This document shows positions 18,346 through 27,034 of a stretch of 64,000 bases of DNA, in pieces. Below the pieces are notes generated by a model that worked only from the letters and a program-made list of their open reading frames with translations, did not search any database and was not told the DNA's origin. Source of the stretch: Phycisphaerales bacterium (lineage in GTDB: Bacteria > Planctomycetota > Phycisphaerae > Phycisphaerales > SM1A02); contig JAQWTL010000012.1 of the NCBI GenBank assembly GCA_029242715.1, positions 1 through 64,000 of the forward strand, in the 5' to 3' direction. Made by a program: the position numbers and the translations under genes. Within the stretch, counting starts at the first letter, position 1; every line of letters starts with the position of its first letter.

Positions 18346-19812
18346 TCAGTGACCAGGTGAGCAGAGATGGTGGCCAGTTGCCTTCTGCAGTTGGTGCGCA
18401 ATTCGCAGCAGCGTGGACTCTCCCAGGAAAGGTGCCTGCAGTTGCAGGCCCACTGGAAGCTTGGTGCCCTCGACATCTGCGAATCCACCTGGAATCGAGA
18501 TTGCCGGAATTCCTGCGATGTTGGCGCCGACCGTGTAGCGGTCGCACAGATACATCGTGAGTGGATCTGCTATTTCGCCGATTCCAAAGGCTGGCTCGGC
18601 AGTTGTAGGTCCAAGGAGGACATCGCACTGCTCGAAAACCTTCGTGAATTCATCATGAATCACACGTCTGGCCTGCAGGGCCTTCTTGTAATAAGCGTCG
18701 TAGTATCCAGCGCTGAGTACGTATGTTCCCAGCATGATGCGACGACGGACTTCCGGTCCAAAGCCCTCGCCGCGTGAACGCGCGTAAAGATCTTCCAGAG
18801 ACTCGCCTGGTTCGATGGTTGCTCGACGGCCGTATCGGATGCCATCAAATCTCGCGAGGTTGCTGGATGCTTCTGCTGTAGCCACGACGTAATAGGTTGC
18901 AATGCCGTGATCGGTCATCTCCAGATCGACATCGACAAAGGTGGCGCCGCGGGATTCCATGATGCCACGAGCTTCCTCCATGGCGGCTTCAGTAGCGGGG
19001 TGGTTCCCCTCATGGCGATGCTGGCGTGGGATACCAATGACCAGTGGCTTGTCTTCTTCCAGGCCAGCAAGGTAGTCAGGTGGATCCGTGTCTACAGAGG
19101 TTGAATCGCGTCGGTCAGGTCCTGCAATCACGTTCATGATGGCAGCGGTATCAGCAACATTGCGTGTAATGGGGCCGATGCAGTCCAGGCTGGAGCCGAA
19201 TGCGACCAGTCCCCAGCGACTGACTCTGCCATAGCTGGGTTTGAGTCCGGTGACACCGCACAGAGCAGCTGGTTGGCGAATAGAGCCTCCGGTATCCGAT
19301 CCAAGTGCGGCAGGGACGAGTCCCTGGGCGACTGCTGCGGCGCTGCCGCCAGAGGATCCGCCTGGGACACGATCCGTCGCCCATGGATTACCCACGTGGC
19401 CAAAGGCACAGTGTTCCGTAGAAGAGCCCATGGCGAATTCGTCACATCGCACTGTTCCAACAAGCACTGCTCCAGCGGCCAGCAGGCGTTCTGTGGCGGT
19501 GCTTTCGTAGGGGCTGGTGTATCCCTCCAGGATGCGCGAACCGCAACTGGTCTGGCGGCCTGCCATGACAATATTGTCTTTGATGGCAATGGGGACACCA
19601 GCAAGTGGACCTGGATCTTTCCCGGCTGCGATAGCGTCATCGACTGCCTGGGCCTGCTGTCTGGCGACATCGGGTTCGACGCGCAGAAATGCATTGGTGT
19701 CAGCATCGCCGGAATCAATTCTTTGGAGGCAATCAGCCAGAGCCTGATTGGCGGTCACCTTTCCGCCCTTGACCGATTCGGCTATTTCAATGACGCCCGG
19801 AAGTGTGGTCAT
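18346..19812 (-). CDS. gatA: Asp-tRNA(Asn)/Glu-tRNA(Gln) amidotransferase subunit A
   Basis: The amidase subunit of GatCAB, which releases ammonia from glutamine to convert mischarged Glu-tRNA(Gln) or Asp-tRNA(Asn). The 488-aa protein carries the full amidase signature: Lys78 in AIKDNI, Ser153/154 in GGSSGGSAAAVA, and the nucleophile Ser177 in GSDTGGSIRQPA. Typical length. It overlaps gatC by four bases (ATGA), implying translational coupling. gatB is not in the window. Confidence 0.96.
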   Translation of the reverse strand: MTTLPGVIEIAESVKGGKVTANQALADCLQRIDSGDADTNAFLRVEPDVARQQAQAVDDAIAAGKDPGPLAGVPIAIKDNIVMAGRQTSCGSRILEGYTSPYESTATERLLAAGAVLVGTVRCDEFAMGSSTEHCAFGHVGNPWATDRVPGGSSGGSAAAVAQGLVPAALGSDTGGSIRQPAALCGVTGLKPSYGRVSRWGLVAFGSSLDCIGPITRNVADTAAIMNVIAGPDRRDSTSVDTDPPDYLAGLEEDKPLVIGIPRQHRHEGNHPATEAAMEEARGIMESRGATFVDVDLEMTDHGIATYYVVATAEASSNLARFDGIRYGRRATIEPGESLEDLYARSRGEGFGPEVRRRIMLGTYVLSAGYYDAYYKKALQARRVIHDEFTKVFEQCDVLLGPTTAEPAFGIGEIADPLTMYLCDRYTVGANIAGIPAISIPGGFADVEGTKLPVGLQLQAPFLGESTLLRIAHQLQKATGHHLCSPGH

Positions 19813-20132
19813 GCCGAACCCTCGTCACCACCAAGTACCTTGGGAACAGCGATGAAGGGGCCCTCAGTTGCCGGTGCGATTGCCAGGACCTCCTGGGTCG
19901 TCATGGATGCTTCTGGCTCATCGGGGTCGATCCGGTTTGTTCGATCTCCTGGGTGTGCCATGGGCTCCACGCCTTTCAGGTCGAGTTCCCCAAGGGTCGC
20001 TACATGTCCCAGGATGGCGACCAGATCATGTCGGCAGGCTTCCAGTTCCGCTTCTGAGAGTTTCAGGCGGGCCAGCTTTGCCACGTGGCGGGCTTCATCC
20101 AGGGTCAGAGCAGTTGGGGTGGAGTCGGTCAT
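19809..20132 (-). CDS. gatC: Asp/Glu-tRNA amidotransferase subunit C
   Basis: A small (107 aa) scaffolding subunit of GatCAB. The N-terminal part (DEARHVAKLARLKLSEAELE) and the later VEPMAHPGDRTNRIDPDEP segment are typical of GatC. The ATG at 20132 removes a non-conserved extension and gives the usual size. The stop overlaps the gatA start. Confidence 0.93.
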   Translation of the reverse strand: MTDSTPTALTLDEARHVAKLARLKLSEAELEACRHDLVAILGHVATLGELDLKGVEPMAHPGDRTNRIDPDEPEASMTTQEVLAIAPATEGPFIAVPKVLGGDEGSA

Positions 20133-20329
20133 GGAGGGCGAACGATACCACTCCGGGCGGTTCTTGTAATGGCTTGGCCTCGATCTGGCCGCCTTGTTGG
20201 CATACCCTGATGGGCCTGGCACTCTGCCAGTTCATGCTTCGGTGCTTCCAGACCCGATTCAAGGCCCTTCATCGGTCTTCGCCGATATCACTCCTCCGCA
20301 CCACTTTCAGGACTGATCCTGCCTTCATC

Positions 20330-21661
20330 ATGACCCGTACCAGCACAGCCATCATGTGGACGACCCGGACCTGCGTGGGGATTGGTGTGATCGTCCTTTC
20401 CTTCGTCATCGCATCCTGGCTGGTCGCGACGGCACCAAAGGCGGGAGTCAGCAATGACCCTGTCAAGGGTCGATCTGTTCTGGTCATCGAATCCGCACCG
20501 GTGAAGGTGGCCCGTCAGTACATGGGTTACGGCGTGGCTCGGGCGATCGAGGATGCCGATGTTCCTGCCCGTGTTTCATCGACCGTGACGAATCTCCCCG
20601 CATCAAGTCGAGCGGGCAATCTCGTATCCAAGGGGGACCTGATCGTCGAACTGGATGACATTGATTTTCAGGAAGAACTCACTATGGCTCGCCAGCGACT
20701 TGCTGACATCAGGGCCCAGTTGAAATCAATTGATGTGGAAGAAGCAACGGCACTGCAGACCATCGAGATCTCCCAGCAGGATCTGAGCTTGATGCAAAAT
20801 GAACTGGAGCGAGTGAAAGAGGCGGCGGCAAAGGAAGCTGCGATGCCTCGCGAGGTTGATCAGGTCCAGAAGCAGGTTCTTGCTGCCGAGAAAGACTTGA
20901 TTCGAGCACGTGAAGACCAGGATCAACTGGGTACTCGCCGACTTGGCTTGTTGGCTCAGGAGAAAATTGAGGAAGCATCAGTCAGGATTGCTGAGGAACG
21001 TGTGGATCGATGCTCGATCACGAGTCCGATCGATGGGTTTATTGAGCGAATTGATGTAAGTCAGGGAGAGAGTCTCACCGCAGGCGCAAGGGTTGCGAGG
21101 ATCATTGATCCCCGTTCCATCGAGGTGCCACTTGGTTTGGCGGCTTCTGCGCGTGGAGATGTATCGGTGGGTGATGGTGTGGAACTGATGACAACCGGGT
21201 CACGCGTTCGTATCTGGAAGGCCAAGGTGGCACGGCTGTCACCGGAAGATGATCCTTCAAGTCGTACGATGAAAGCCTACGCTGAAGTGATCCAGCCGAT
21301 GTCTGGGGCTGACCATCTTCCGCCCGGCGCTTTTGTGCAGGGATCCGTCACCGCAGGCAGCGGTGAGTCTGCCTGGATCGTTCCTCGCCGCAGTGTTCGA
21401 AAGGACCGCCTCCTGGTCGTACGTGATGGTGCGGTCGTCAGCATTCCGGTTTCAGTGCAATATCCGATTACAGGTGAATACGAACAATTCGATGTTCCAG
21501 ATCGTGACTGGGTCGTTCTGAAGGAACCACTTGCAGAGGGCGAGTTGATCGTCCTCTCCCCATCTCGCACACTGGTGGATGGAATGCGTGTTGATCCTGT
21601 TGCAGTGCAGGATTCACTTGCATCTGTGAAACGGGAAGGTGCAGAGGGCAACTTGCCTTGA
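20330..21661 (+). CDS. RND efflux periplasmic adaptor (membrane fusion) protein
   Basis: A 443-aa membrane-anchored adaptor that links an inner-membrane RND pump to an outer-membrane channel. One N-terminal TM helix (IGVIVLSFVIASWLVA) is followed by a lipoyl-like half motif (NLVSKGDLIVELDDIDF), a long alpha-helical hairpin rich in Glu/Gln/Arg (about residues 115-215), the second half motif (SPIDGFIERIDVSQGE), and beta-barrel and proximal domains. The in-frame extension to 19868 overlaps gatC on the other strand and lacks features, so ATG 20330 was chosen. The pump gene starts inside its stop codon (TTGA overlap). Confidence 0.9.
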   Translation: MTRTSTAIMWTTRTCVGIGVIVLSFVIASWLVATAPKAGVSNDPVKGRSVLVIESAPVKVARQYMGYGVARAIEDADVPARVSSTVTNLPASSRAGNLVSKGDLIVELDDIDFQEELTMARQRLADIRAQLKSIDVEEATALQTIEISQQDLSLMQNELERVKEAAAKEAAMPREVDQVQKQVLAAEKDLIRAREDQDQLGTRRLGLLAQEKIEEASVRIAEERVDRCSITSPIDGFIERIDVSQGESLTAGARVARIIDPRSIEVPLGLAASARGDVSVGDGVELMTTGSRVRIWKAKVARLSPEDDPSSRTMKAYAEVIQPMSGADHLPPGAFVQGSVTAGSGESAWIVPRRSVRKDRLLVVRDGAVVSIPVSVQYPITGEYEQFDVPDRDWVVLKEPLAEGELIVLSPSRTLVDGMRVDPVAVQDSLASVKREGAEGNLP

Positions 21662-24600
21662 ATCTTCCGCGTTTCAGTGTTCGGCACATCGTCCCCGTCA
21701 ATCTGATGATGGTTGCTGTCCTTGTGGCAGGGACCATTTCGGCAATCACGCTGCGTCGTCAGTTCTTCCCGGAGGTGAACCCCAATGGCGCCATCATCCG
21801 CCTCATCCTGCCAGGAGCTTCTCCCGAAGAAGTAGAAGACAACCTGGCCATCAAGGTTGAGGATGCCCTGGCCGGCATGCGAGAGGTTGACGAGATCACC
21901 GCGAATCTCACGGAAGGCGGAGGCACCATAACCGTCAGTTTCCATGACGAGGTTGATGACATCGAGGCAGCTGTCGAAGAGGTGGAGCGAGCCATTGACC
22001 GCCTGCAGGATCTGCCAGAAGAAGCAGAGGACATCACTGTCAGAGAGATGGAAAATCAGCTGCCGGTGATCATGCTGCTTGCCTACGGAGATGTGGATGA
22101 AGAGGTTCTGAAACGAGCAGCAAGGAACGTCAGGGATGATCTTCGCAGCCTTCCTCGAATGGGTGAGGTTTCACTCGGCGGGGTGAGAGATTACGAGTTG
22201 GCAGTTGAGCCTGATAGCAGCCAGTTGATCAGGCATGGCATCAGCCTTCCAGAGGTCAGCCGCGCAGTCTCGCGATGGTTGGCTGATGTGCCAGGTGGTT
22301 CATTGCGAAGTGCGGGAAGCACCGTTGGCATCCGGACTCTTGGTGTTCCAGAGCAGGCTGCTGCTATCAAGAACATCGTGATCAAGGCTTTGCCAAATGG
22401 TGAAGTGATTACGGTTGGAGATGTCGCGGCGGTGTCTGAGACATTTGTCGATTCTCCAATCCGGATTCGATATGACGGAAAGCCTGCAGCCAATCTCACG
22501 GTCTCCAAGATTGGATCCCAGGACATCGTTCTCATGGCGAGGATGGCCCGGTCATACGTCAAGGGTCGTCAGGGCGAGCCGCTGGAAATCTCGGGCCTTG
22601 ACCGGTTCATCAATCCCACGATCAAGCAGGCCTGGGAACTCGGGTATCAGCAGCGGGGGACATTGCCTGAGGGCGTCGAGCTGGACACAATGACTGATCT
22701 GGCTCGATTTGTAGAAGGCCGATTGGCATTGCTGTCTGAAAATGCTTTCTACGGTGCCATTCTCGTCTTTATCACGTTGCTGCTGTTCCTGAACTGGAGA
22801 GCTGCTCTGTGGGTTGGCATCGGTCTTGTAACAGCGATGTGTGGCACTCTGGTGGTAATGCAGATGCTGGATGTCACCCTGAATCTGCTGACGATGTTTG
22901 GTCTGATCATTGTCATAGGTCTGCTTGTCGATGACGCCATCGTGGTATGTGAGAACATCCAGGCTCGCCGAGATAGTGGCGAATCGCCTCTGGAGGCGGC
23001 AGTCAATGGTGCTCGCCAAGTTCAATGGCCAGTTGTCGCGACGGTACTCACCAGCATCGTTGCATTCCTGCCACTGATGTTCCTCAAGGGAATGGTCGGA
23101 GATCTGATGGGGGCGCTGCCATTGGTGGTGGCTATCGCACTTGCGATGAGCCTTCTGGAGTGTCTTGGCATGTTGCCAGGTCACATGGGCCATGGATTGT
23201 CGCACCAGCCTAAATCGAAAAAAACAACTGGCTTTCCTGCTCGGCGAGATCGATTTTTCTATGAACGATTCGTGCCGGCATATCGCCGACTGCTCGCCAA
23301 GTTGTTGGCCATGAGATACATCACGGTAGCTTCAGCCTTTGGCATTCTGGTCATTTCACTTGGGCTTGTCGGTGGAGGTCGTGTTGGCTACACCTTCCTG
23401 CCCAGTGATGATGCGGAAAGTGTGTCAGTAAACATCACCATGCCACCGGGTACGGGCATGGATCATACGAGGCGTGTTACTGAGGTTGTCGAACAGGTGG
23501 CAGGCGACCAGAGCCAGATCAAGTCGATGCTGTCACTTGTGGGTATTACAACAAGCATGGAATCCGGTGCAGGGCTTGGTTTTTCCACCAATCTCTCGCA
23601 GATATTCCTGGAGCTCGAGCCTGCGGAAACGCGTGATCTCAACGCGCAGGCAGTCCTGACCAATATCCGGTCTGAACTCGAGGGACTGGTTCCAGGTGTC
23701 GAGCGACTGACAACGTCGGAAATGACTGGCGGGCCGATCATGGAAGACATCACGATTCGTGTGAATGGTGATGATCTCGATCAAATGGTTGCCTTGGCAG
23801 AGATCATCAAGTCGGACTTGAGGCGGTTTGATGGTGTCAGCGAAATTGGTGATGACCTCGATGATGGACAACGTGAACTGCACATCGAGTTGAAGCCTTC
23901 AGCGGCTCCGCTGGGTTTCTCGGTATCAGATGTCGCCGAACAGTTGCGTGGAGCGGTCTATGGCATCGATGCGCATGTCTTCTCCGATGAAAGAGAGGAT
24001 ATTGATGTCAGGGTTCGTGCAGCTGGCGGAGGCGATGATGACCTGGCATCCATCGAGCAGATGTGGTTGATTGGTCAGGGCGGCACGGCCGTGCCACTCT
24101 CTGAAGTTGCCGACGTGACGGATGGATCCGGTTACACAGGGATCACAAGGGTGGATCGCAAACGATCCATGACCGTAACCGCTGAAACGGCGGATGGCCT
24201 CAGCCCGGAACTCGTCGTTTCATCACTTCCGATCGAGGATTGGCGAAATGCATTTCCGGATCTCGAGGTGAGTCTGAAGGGGCGTCAGGAAAACCAGCGA
24301 GAAGCATTCCAGAGTCTTCCCATTGGCCTGATGACATCAGTCCTGCTGATCTATCTGATCCTTGCCTGGCTCTTTGGAAGCTACGGACTTCCTCTGACAA
24401 TCATGGCTGCTATTCCCTTCGGTATCGTGGGAGTCGTCTGGGGGCACATGCTGCTTGGCTATGACCTGACTTTCCTGAGCATCATCGGATTCGTTGCATT
24501 GAGTGGAATCGTTGTGAATGACTCTCTGATTCTGGTGGACTTCTACCTGGGAGAGCGCAAGCGTGGAATGGCCATTGCCGACGCGTTGATCAGTGCTGGT

Positions 24601-24909
24601 GGCATGAGGCTGAGGCCCATCCTGCTGACGACTGTGACCACGGTTTTAGGCCTGACTCCTTTGATGATGGAGCAGTCTTTCCAGGCCAAGTTCCTGGTGC
24701 CTATGGCTATTGCCATCGCCTTTGGCTTGATGGCGGCAACTTTCCTGATCCTTCTGATCCTGCCGTGCATGATCCTGATTCTTGATGACATTCGATCAGG
24801 TTGCTACTTCCTGTGGCATGGACGACAGAGGCCCTTGAATGTGCCGCTCGATTCAGCCACAGCTCACGGATCTCCGACGAACGCACTTGGTGAGCCAATG
24901 TCGCCCTGA
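21658..24909 (+). CDS. RND-family efflux pump permease (AcrB/MMPL-type)
   Basis: A 1083-aa inner-membrane transporter driven by the proton gradient. The layout is standard: TM1 near residue 12, a large periplasmic loop to about 355, TM2-6 including TMFGLIIVIGLLVDDAIVV (the helix-4 Asp-Asp pair), a cytoplasmic linker, a second periplasmic loop (about 590-880) and TM8-12 with GFVALSGIVVNDSLILVDF. The first loop contains the VEDALAGMREVDEI porter signature. The substrate is unknown. The start is TTG overlapping the adaptor's stop, which fits a two-gene operon without an outer-membrane channel gene nearby. Confidence 0.93.
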   Translation: MNLPRFSVRHIVPVNLMMVAVLVAGTISAITLRRQFFPEVNPNGAIIRLILPGASPEEVEDNLAIKVEDALAGMREVDEITANLTEGGGTITVSFHDEVDDIEAAVEEVERAIDRLQDLPEEAEDITVREMENQLPVIMLLAYGDVDEEVLKRAARNVRDDLRSLPRMGEVSLGGVRDYELAVEPDSSQLIRHGISLPEVSRAVSRWLADVPGGSLRSAGSTVGIRTLGVPEQAAAIKNIVIKALPNGEVITVGDVAAVSETFVDSPIRIRYDGKPAANLTVSKIGSQDIVLMARMARSYVKGRQGEPLEISGLDRFINPTIKQAWELGYQQRGTLPEGVELDTMTDLARFVEGRLALLSENAFYGAILVFITLLLFLNWRAALWVGIGLVTAMCGTLVVMQMLDVTLNLLTMFGLIIVIGLLVDDAIVVCENIQARRDSGESPLEAAVNGARQVQWPVVATVLTSIVAFLPLMFLKGMVGDLMGALPLVVAIALAMSLLECLGMLPGHMGHGLSHQPKSKKTTGFPARRDRFFYERFVPAYRRLLAKLLAMRYITVASAFGILVISLGLVGGGRVGYTFLPSDDAESVSVNITMPPGTGMDHTRRVTEVVEQVAGDQSQIKSMLSLVGITTSMESGAGLGFSTNLSQIFLELEPAETRDLNAQAVLTNIRSELEGLVPGVERLTTSEMTGGPIMEDITIRVNGDDLDQMVALAEIIKSDLRRFDGVSEIGDDLDDGQRELHIELKPSAAPLGFSVSDVAEQLRGAVYGIDAHVFSDEREDIDVRVRAAGGGDDDLASIEQMWLIGQGGTAVPLSEVADVTDGSGYTGITRVDRKRSMTVTAETADGLSPELVVSSLPIEDWRNAFPDLEVSLKGRQENQREAFQSLPIGLMTSVLLIYLILAWLFGSYGLPLTIMAAIPFGIVGVVWGHMLLGYDLTFLSIIGFVALSGIVVNDSLILVDFYLGERKRGMAIADALISAGGMRLRPILLTTVTTVLGLTPLMMEQSFQAKFLVPMAIAIAFGLMAATFLILLILPCMILILDDIRSGCYFLWHGRQRPLNVPLDSATAHGSPTNALGEPMSP

Positions 24910-25046
24910 GCCGGTTTTTTTTGGCTTCTAAGTGACTGGTGGGGCAGAGCATGTGAGGCAGCCCCCTGGATGTTCACGGGGTTCTTATACTGAGGTGCTC
25001 ATTGAAGGCCCAGGGGAGTTTCTCGCGGCAGATTGCCGCGTCACGC

Positions 25047-26804
25047 ATGAAGACCATCAGCGGCATCGCGGTTGCGCCGGGTATTGCCATTGCTCGTGCA
25101 TTCGTGCTGGAGCAGTTCCGGCAACGGGTTCCGCATCACTTGGTCGTGCCTGAAGAGCGTGAAGGGGAACTTGAACGGTTTGAGCAGGCCCTTTCGGCCG
25201 CGGAAGGTGACCTGGGGGCTGATCGTGATCGGGCCTTCAGAGATCTGGGGAATGAGGCGTCCAAGATCTTCGAGTTCCACCTGGGCTTGTTGCAGGATCC
25301 GACTCTGCTTGGTCCGATCCGTTCGAAAATCAAGGACAAGGGAACGAATGCCGACTTTGCCGTGGCGTCGTCTTTCAGCCGGATCATTGATCAATTCAAT
25401 GCGATGGGTTCGCAGGTCTTCAAGGACAAGGCTCGGGATGTCCTTGATCTTGAGCGGCGGATTCTCGACCACCTGATGGGCCGTTCCCAGGAACGTCTTT
25501 CCAGGCTGGACCAACCGGTCGTTGTCATTGCACATGAACTGACGCCAACCCAGGCGGCCTCAATGGGAATTGATCACGTCGTGGGACTTGCAACAGATGC
25601 GGGTGGTCGAACGGACCACACGTCCATCATTGCAGCAGCCTTGGGCGTTCCGGTTGTCGTTGGTTGCCATGCAATTACTGAGCATGTCAATGATGGTGAT
25701 CGCATCATTCTTGACGGTCATGCCGGGCAGATCGTCGTTGATCCTGACGAGGAGACGCTGGCCACATTTGAACGTACCCGGGATCGACTGGATCGATTCC
25801 TCACAGAGACTGCGCACCAGGCTGATGCAGATGCCGTCACACTTGATGGTGTCGAGATCACACTGCTTGGCAATATCGAGTTCCCAAGGGAGATCGAGCA
25901 GCTGATCAAGTTCGGTGGTGATGGTGTTGGCCTCTACCGAACAGAATTCCTCTATCTCACGAGTCCAGAGGAGCCAACTGAGGAAGAGTTGTACGAGCAA
26001 TACACCCAGTCCATTGAAATGCTGGGTGGTCGTCCGTTGACGATACGAACTCTGGACCTTGGCGCTGACAAGCACACTCAGCAACAGGCCTTGGAGCCTG
26101 AGCGGAATCCATTCCTCGGACTTCGAAGTATCCGCCACAGCCTGCAACATCTCCCGATGTTCCGTCGGCAATTGCGGGCGATCCTTCGGGCGGCAGCTGT
26201 TGGCCCGCTTCGGGTGATGTTTCCATTGATCACCACGATGACCGAGCTCAAGCAGGCTCGAATGATTCTCAATGACGTGGCGGATGACCTGCGTGAGGAA
26301 GGCGTTGGTGTTCCATCCGATATTCCCATCGGAATGATGATCGAGGTGCCCAGTGCGGCGCTCATGGCATCTACATTCGCCAAAGAGGTCGATTTCTTCT
26401 CAATTGGTACAAATGACCTTATTCAGTACACCGTGGCGGTCGATCGTAGTAATGAGCGGGTTGCCAACCTTTATTCGGCCTCAAATCCCGCTGTTATCAG
26501 GCTTGTTAAGAACGTCATAAGGGCTGCCAAGCGTCGTGGCGTGGATACGAGCCTTTGTGGAGAAATCGCCGGAGATATCACGTACACTATGCTATTGATA
26601 GGCTTGGGCCTCAGGTCCTTGTCGCTCGTTCCAGCACAGATCCCCCGGATCAAACAAGTGATTCGGCGCGTGACACTGGAGGAATGCGAGCGGTTAGCAA
26701 GGCGAGTGGGGGCTTTCGAAAGCCAGCGGAGGATCCTTCGGGTCCTTCGTGAGGAGACGACACGAGTATTGCCAGAGGCTGACGGCGGATGGAACGCTGG
26801 TTAA
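25047..26804 (+). CDS. ptsI: PTS enzyme I (phosphoenolpyruvate-protein phosphotransferase)
   Basis: A 585-aa cytoplasmic enzyme that transfers phosphate from PEP to HPr. The swivelling domain has GGRTDHTSIIAAALGVPVVVG with the phospho-acceptor His191 (E. coli His189). The TIM barrel shows GVGLYRTEFLYL, an RSIRHSLQHLPMFRRQLRAI segment, VDFFSIGTNDLIQY and CGEIAGD with Cys504 (E. coli Cys502). ATG 25047 gives the normal N-terminus MKTISGIAVAPGIAIA; the ORF can be read back to 25002 but that part is not conserved. No HPr or EII gene adjoins, so it may serve a regulatory (PTS-Ntr-like) or dispersed PTS. Confidence 0.93.
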   Translation: MKTISGIAVAPGIAIARAFVLEQFRQRVPHHLVVPEEREGELERFEQALSAAEGDLGADRDRAFRDLGNEASKIFEFHLGLLQDPTLLGPIRSKIKDKGTNADFAVASSFSRIIDQFNAMGSQVFKDKARDVLDLERRILDHLMGRSQERLSRLDQPVVVIAHELTPTQAASMGIDHVVGLATDAGGRTDHTSIIAAALGVPVVVGCHAITEHVNDGDRIILDGHAGQIVVDPDEETLATFERTRDRLDRFLTETAHQADADAVTLDGVEITLLGNIEFPREIEQLIKFGGDGVGLYRTEFLYLTSPEEPTEEELYEQYTQSIEMLGGRPLTIRTLDLGADKHTQQQALEPERNPFLGLRSIRHSLQHLPMFRRQLRAILRAAAVGPLRVMFPLITTMTELKQARMILNDVADDLREEGVGVPSDIPIGMMIEVPSAALMASTFAKEVDFFSIGTNDLIQYTVAVDRSNERVANLYSASNPAVIRLVKNVIRAAKRRGVDTSLCGEIAGDITYTMLLIGLGLRSLSLVPAQIPRIKQVIRRVTLEECERLARRVGAFESQRRILRVLREETTRVLPEADGGWNAG

Positions 26805-26904
26805 GGCCTCTGGTTGAATGAAAAACATGGCCCTGGTTCGAAGTCTTGTGACGGCCCAAGAGGCTCGCCGAGATGAACCGAACTACCGGCCACCCAGCAG
26901 CGGG

Positions 26905-26920
26905 AAGGGGGCGGCCCCTT
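26905..26920 (+). other. Short hairpin in the rne leader
   Basis: AAGGGG-GCGG-CCCCTT lies in the 230-bp gap between ptsI and the RNase E/G gene. There is no T-run, so it is not a good terminator. It could be a leader structure of the ribonuclease gene. Confidence 0.3.
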
Positions 26921-27034
26921 CACCAGGCAGTCCGGGATGATTTTGGACCCATGTGGCCAATGTCATCACCGTAGACACAGGTGAATGGCCATCCTGCAAC
27001 CCCTTGCGAGGGAACTACTGAAAGAGGTGCCTCT

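Noticed and set aside
19868-20329. Upstream extension of the RND adaptor frame
   Set aside because: It runs across gatC on the other strand and is not protein-like; the ATG at 20330 gives a proper TM anchor.
22552-23205. 217-codon minus-strand frame within the RND pump gene
   Set aside because: No homology features, and the plus-strand frame is a clear RND permease throughout.
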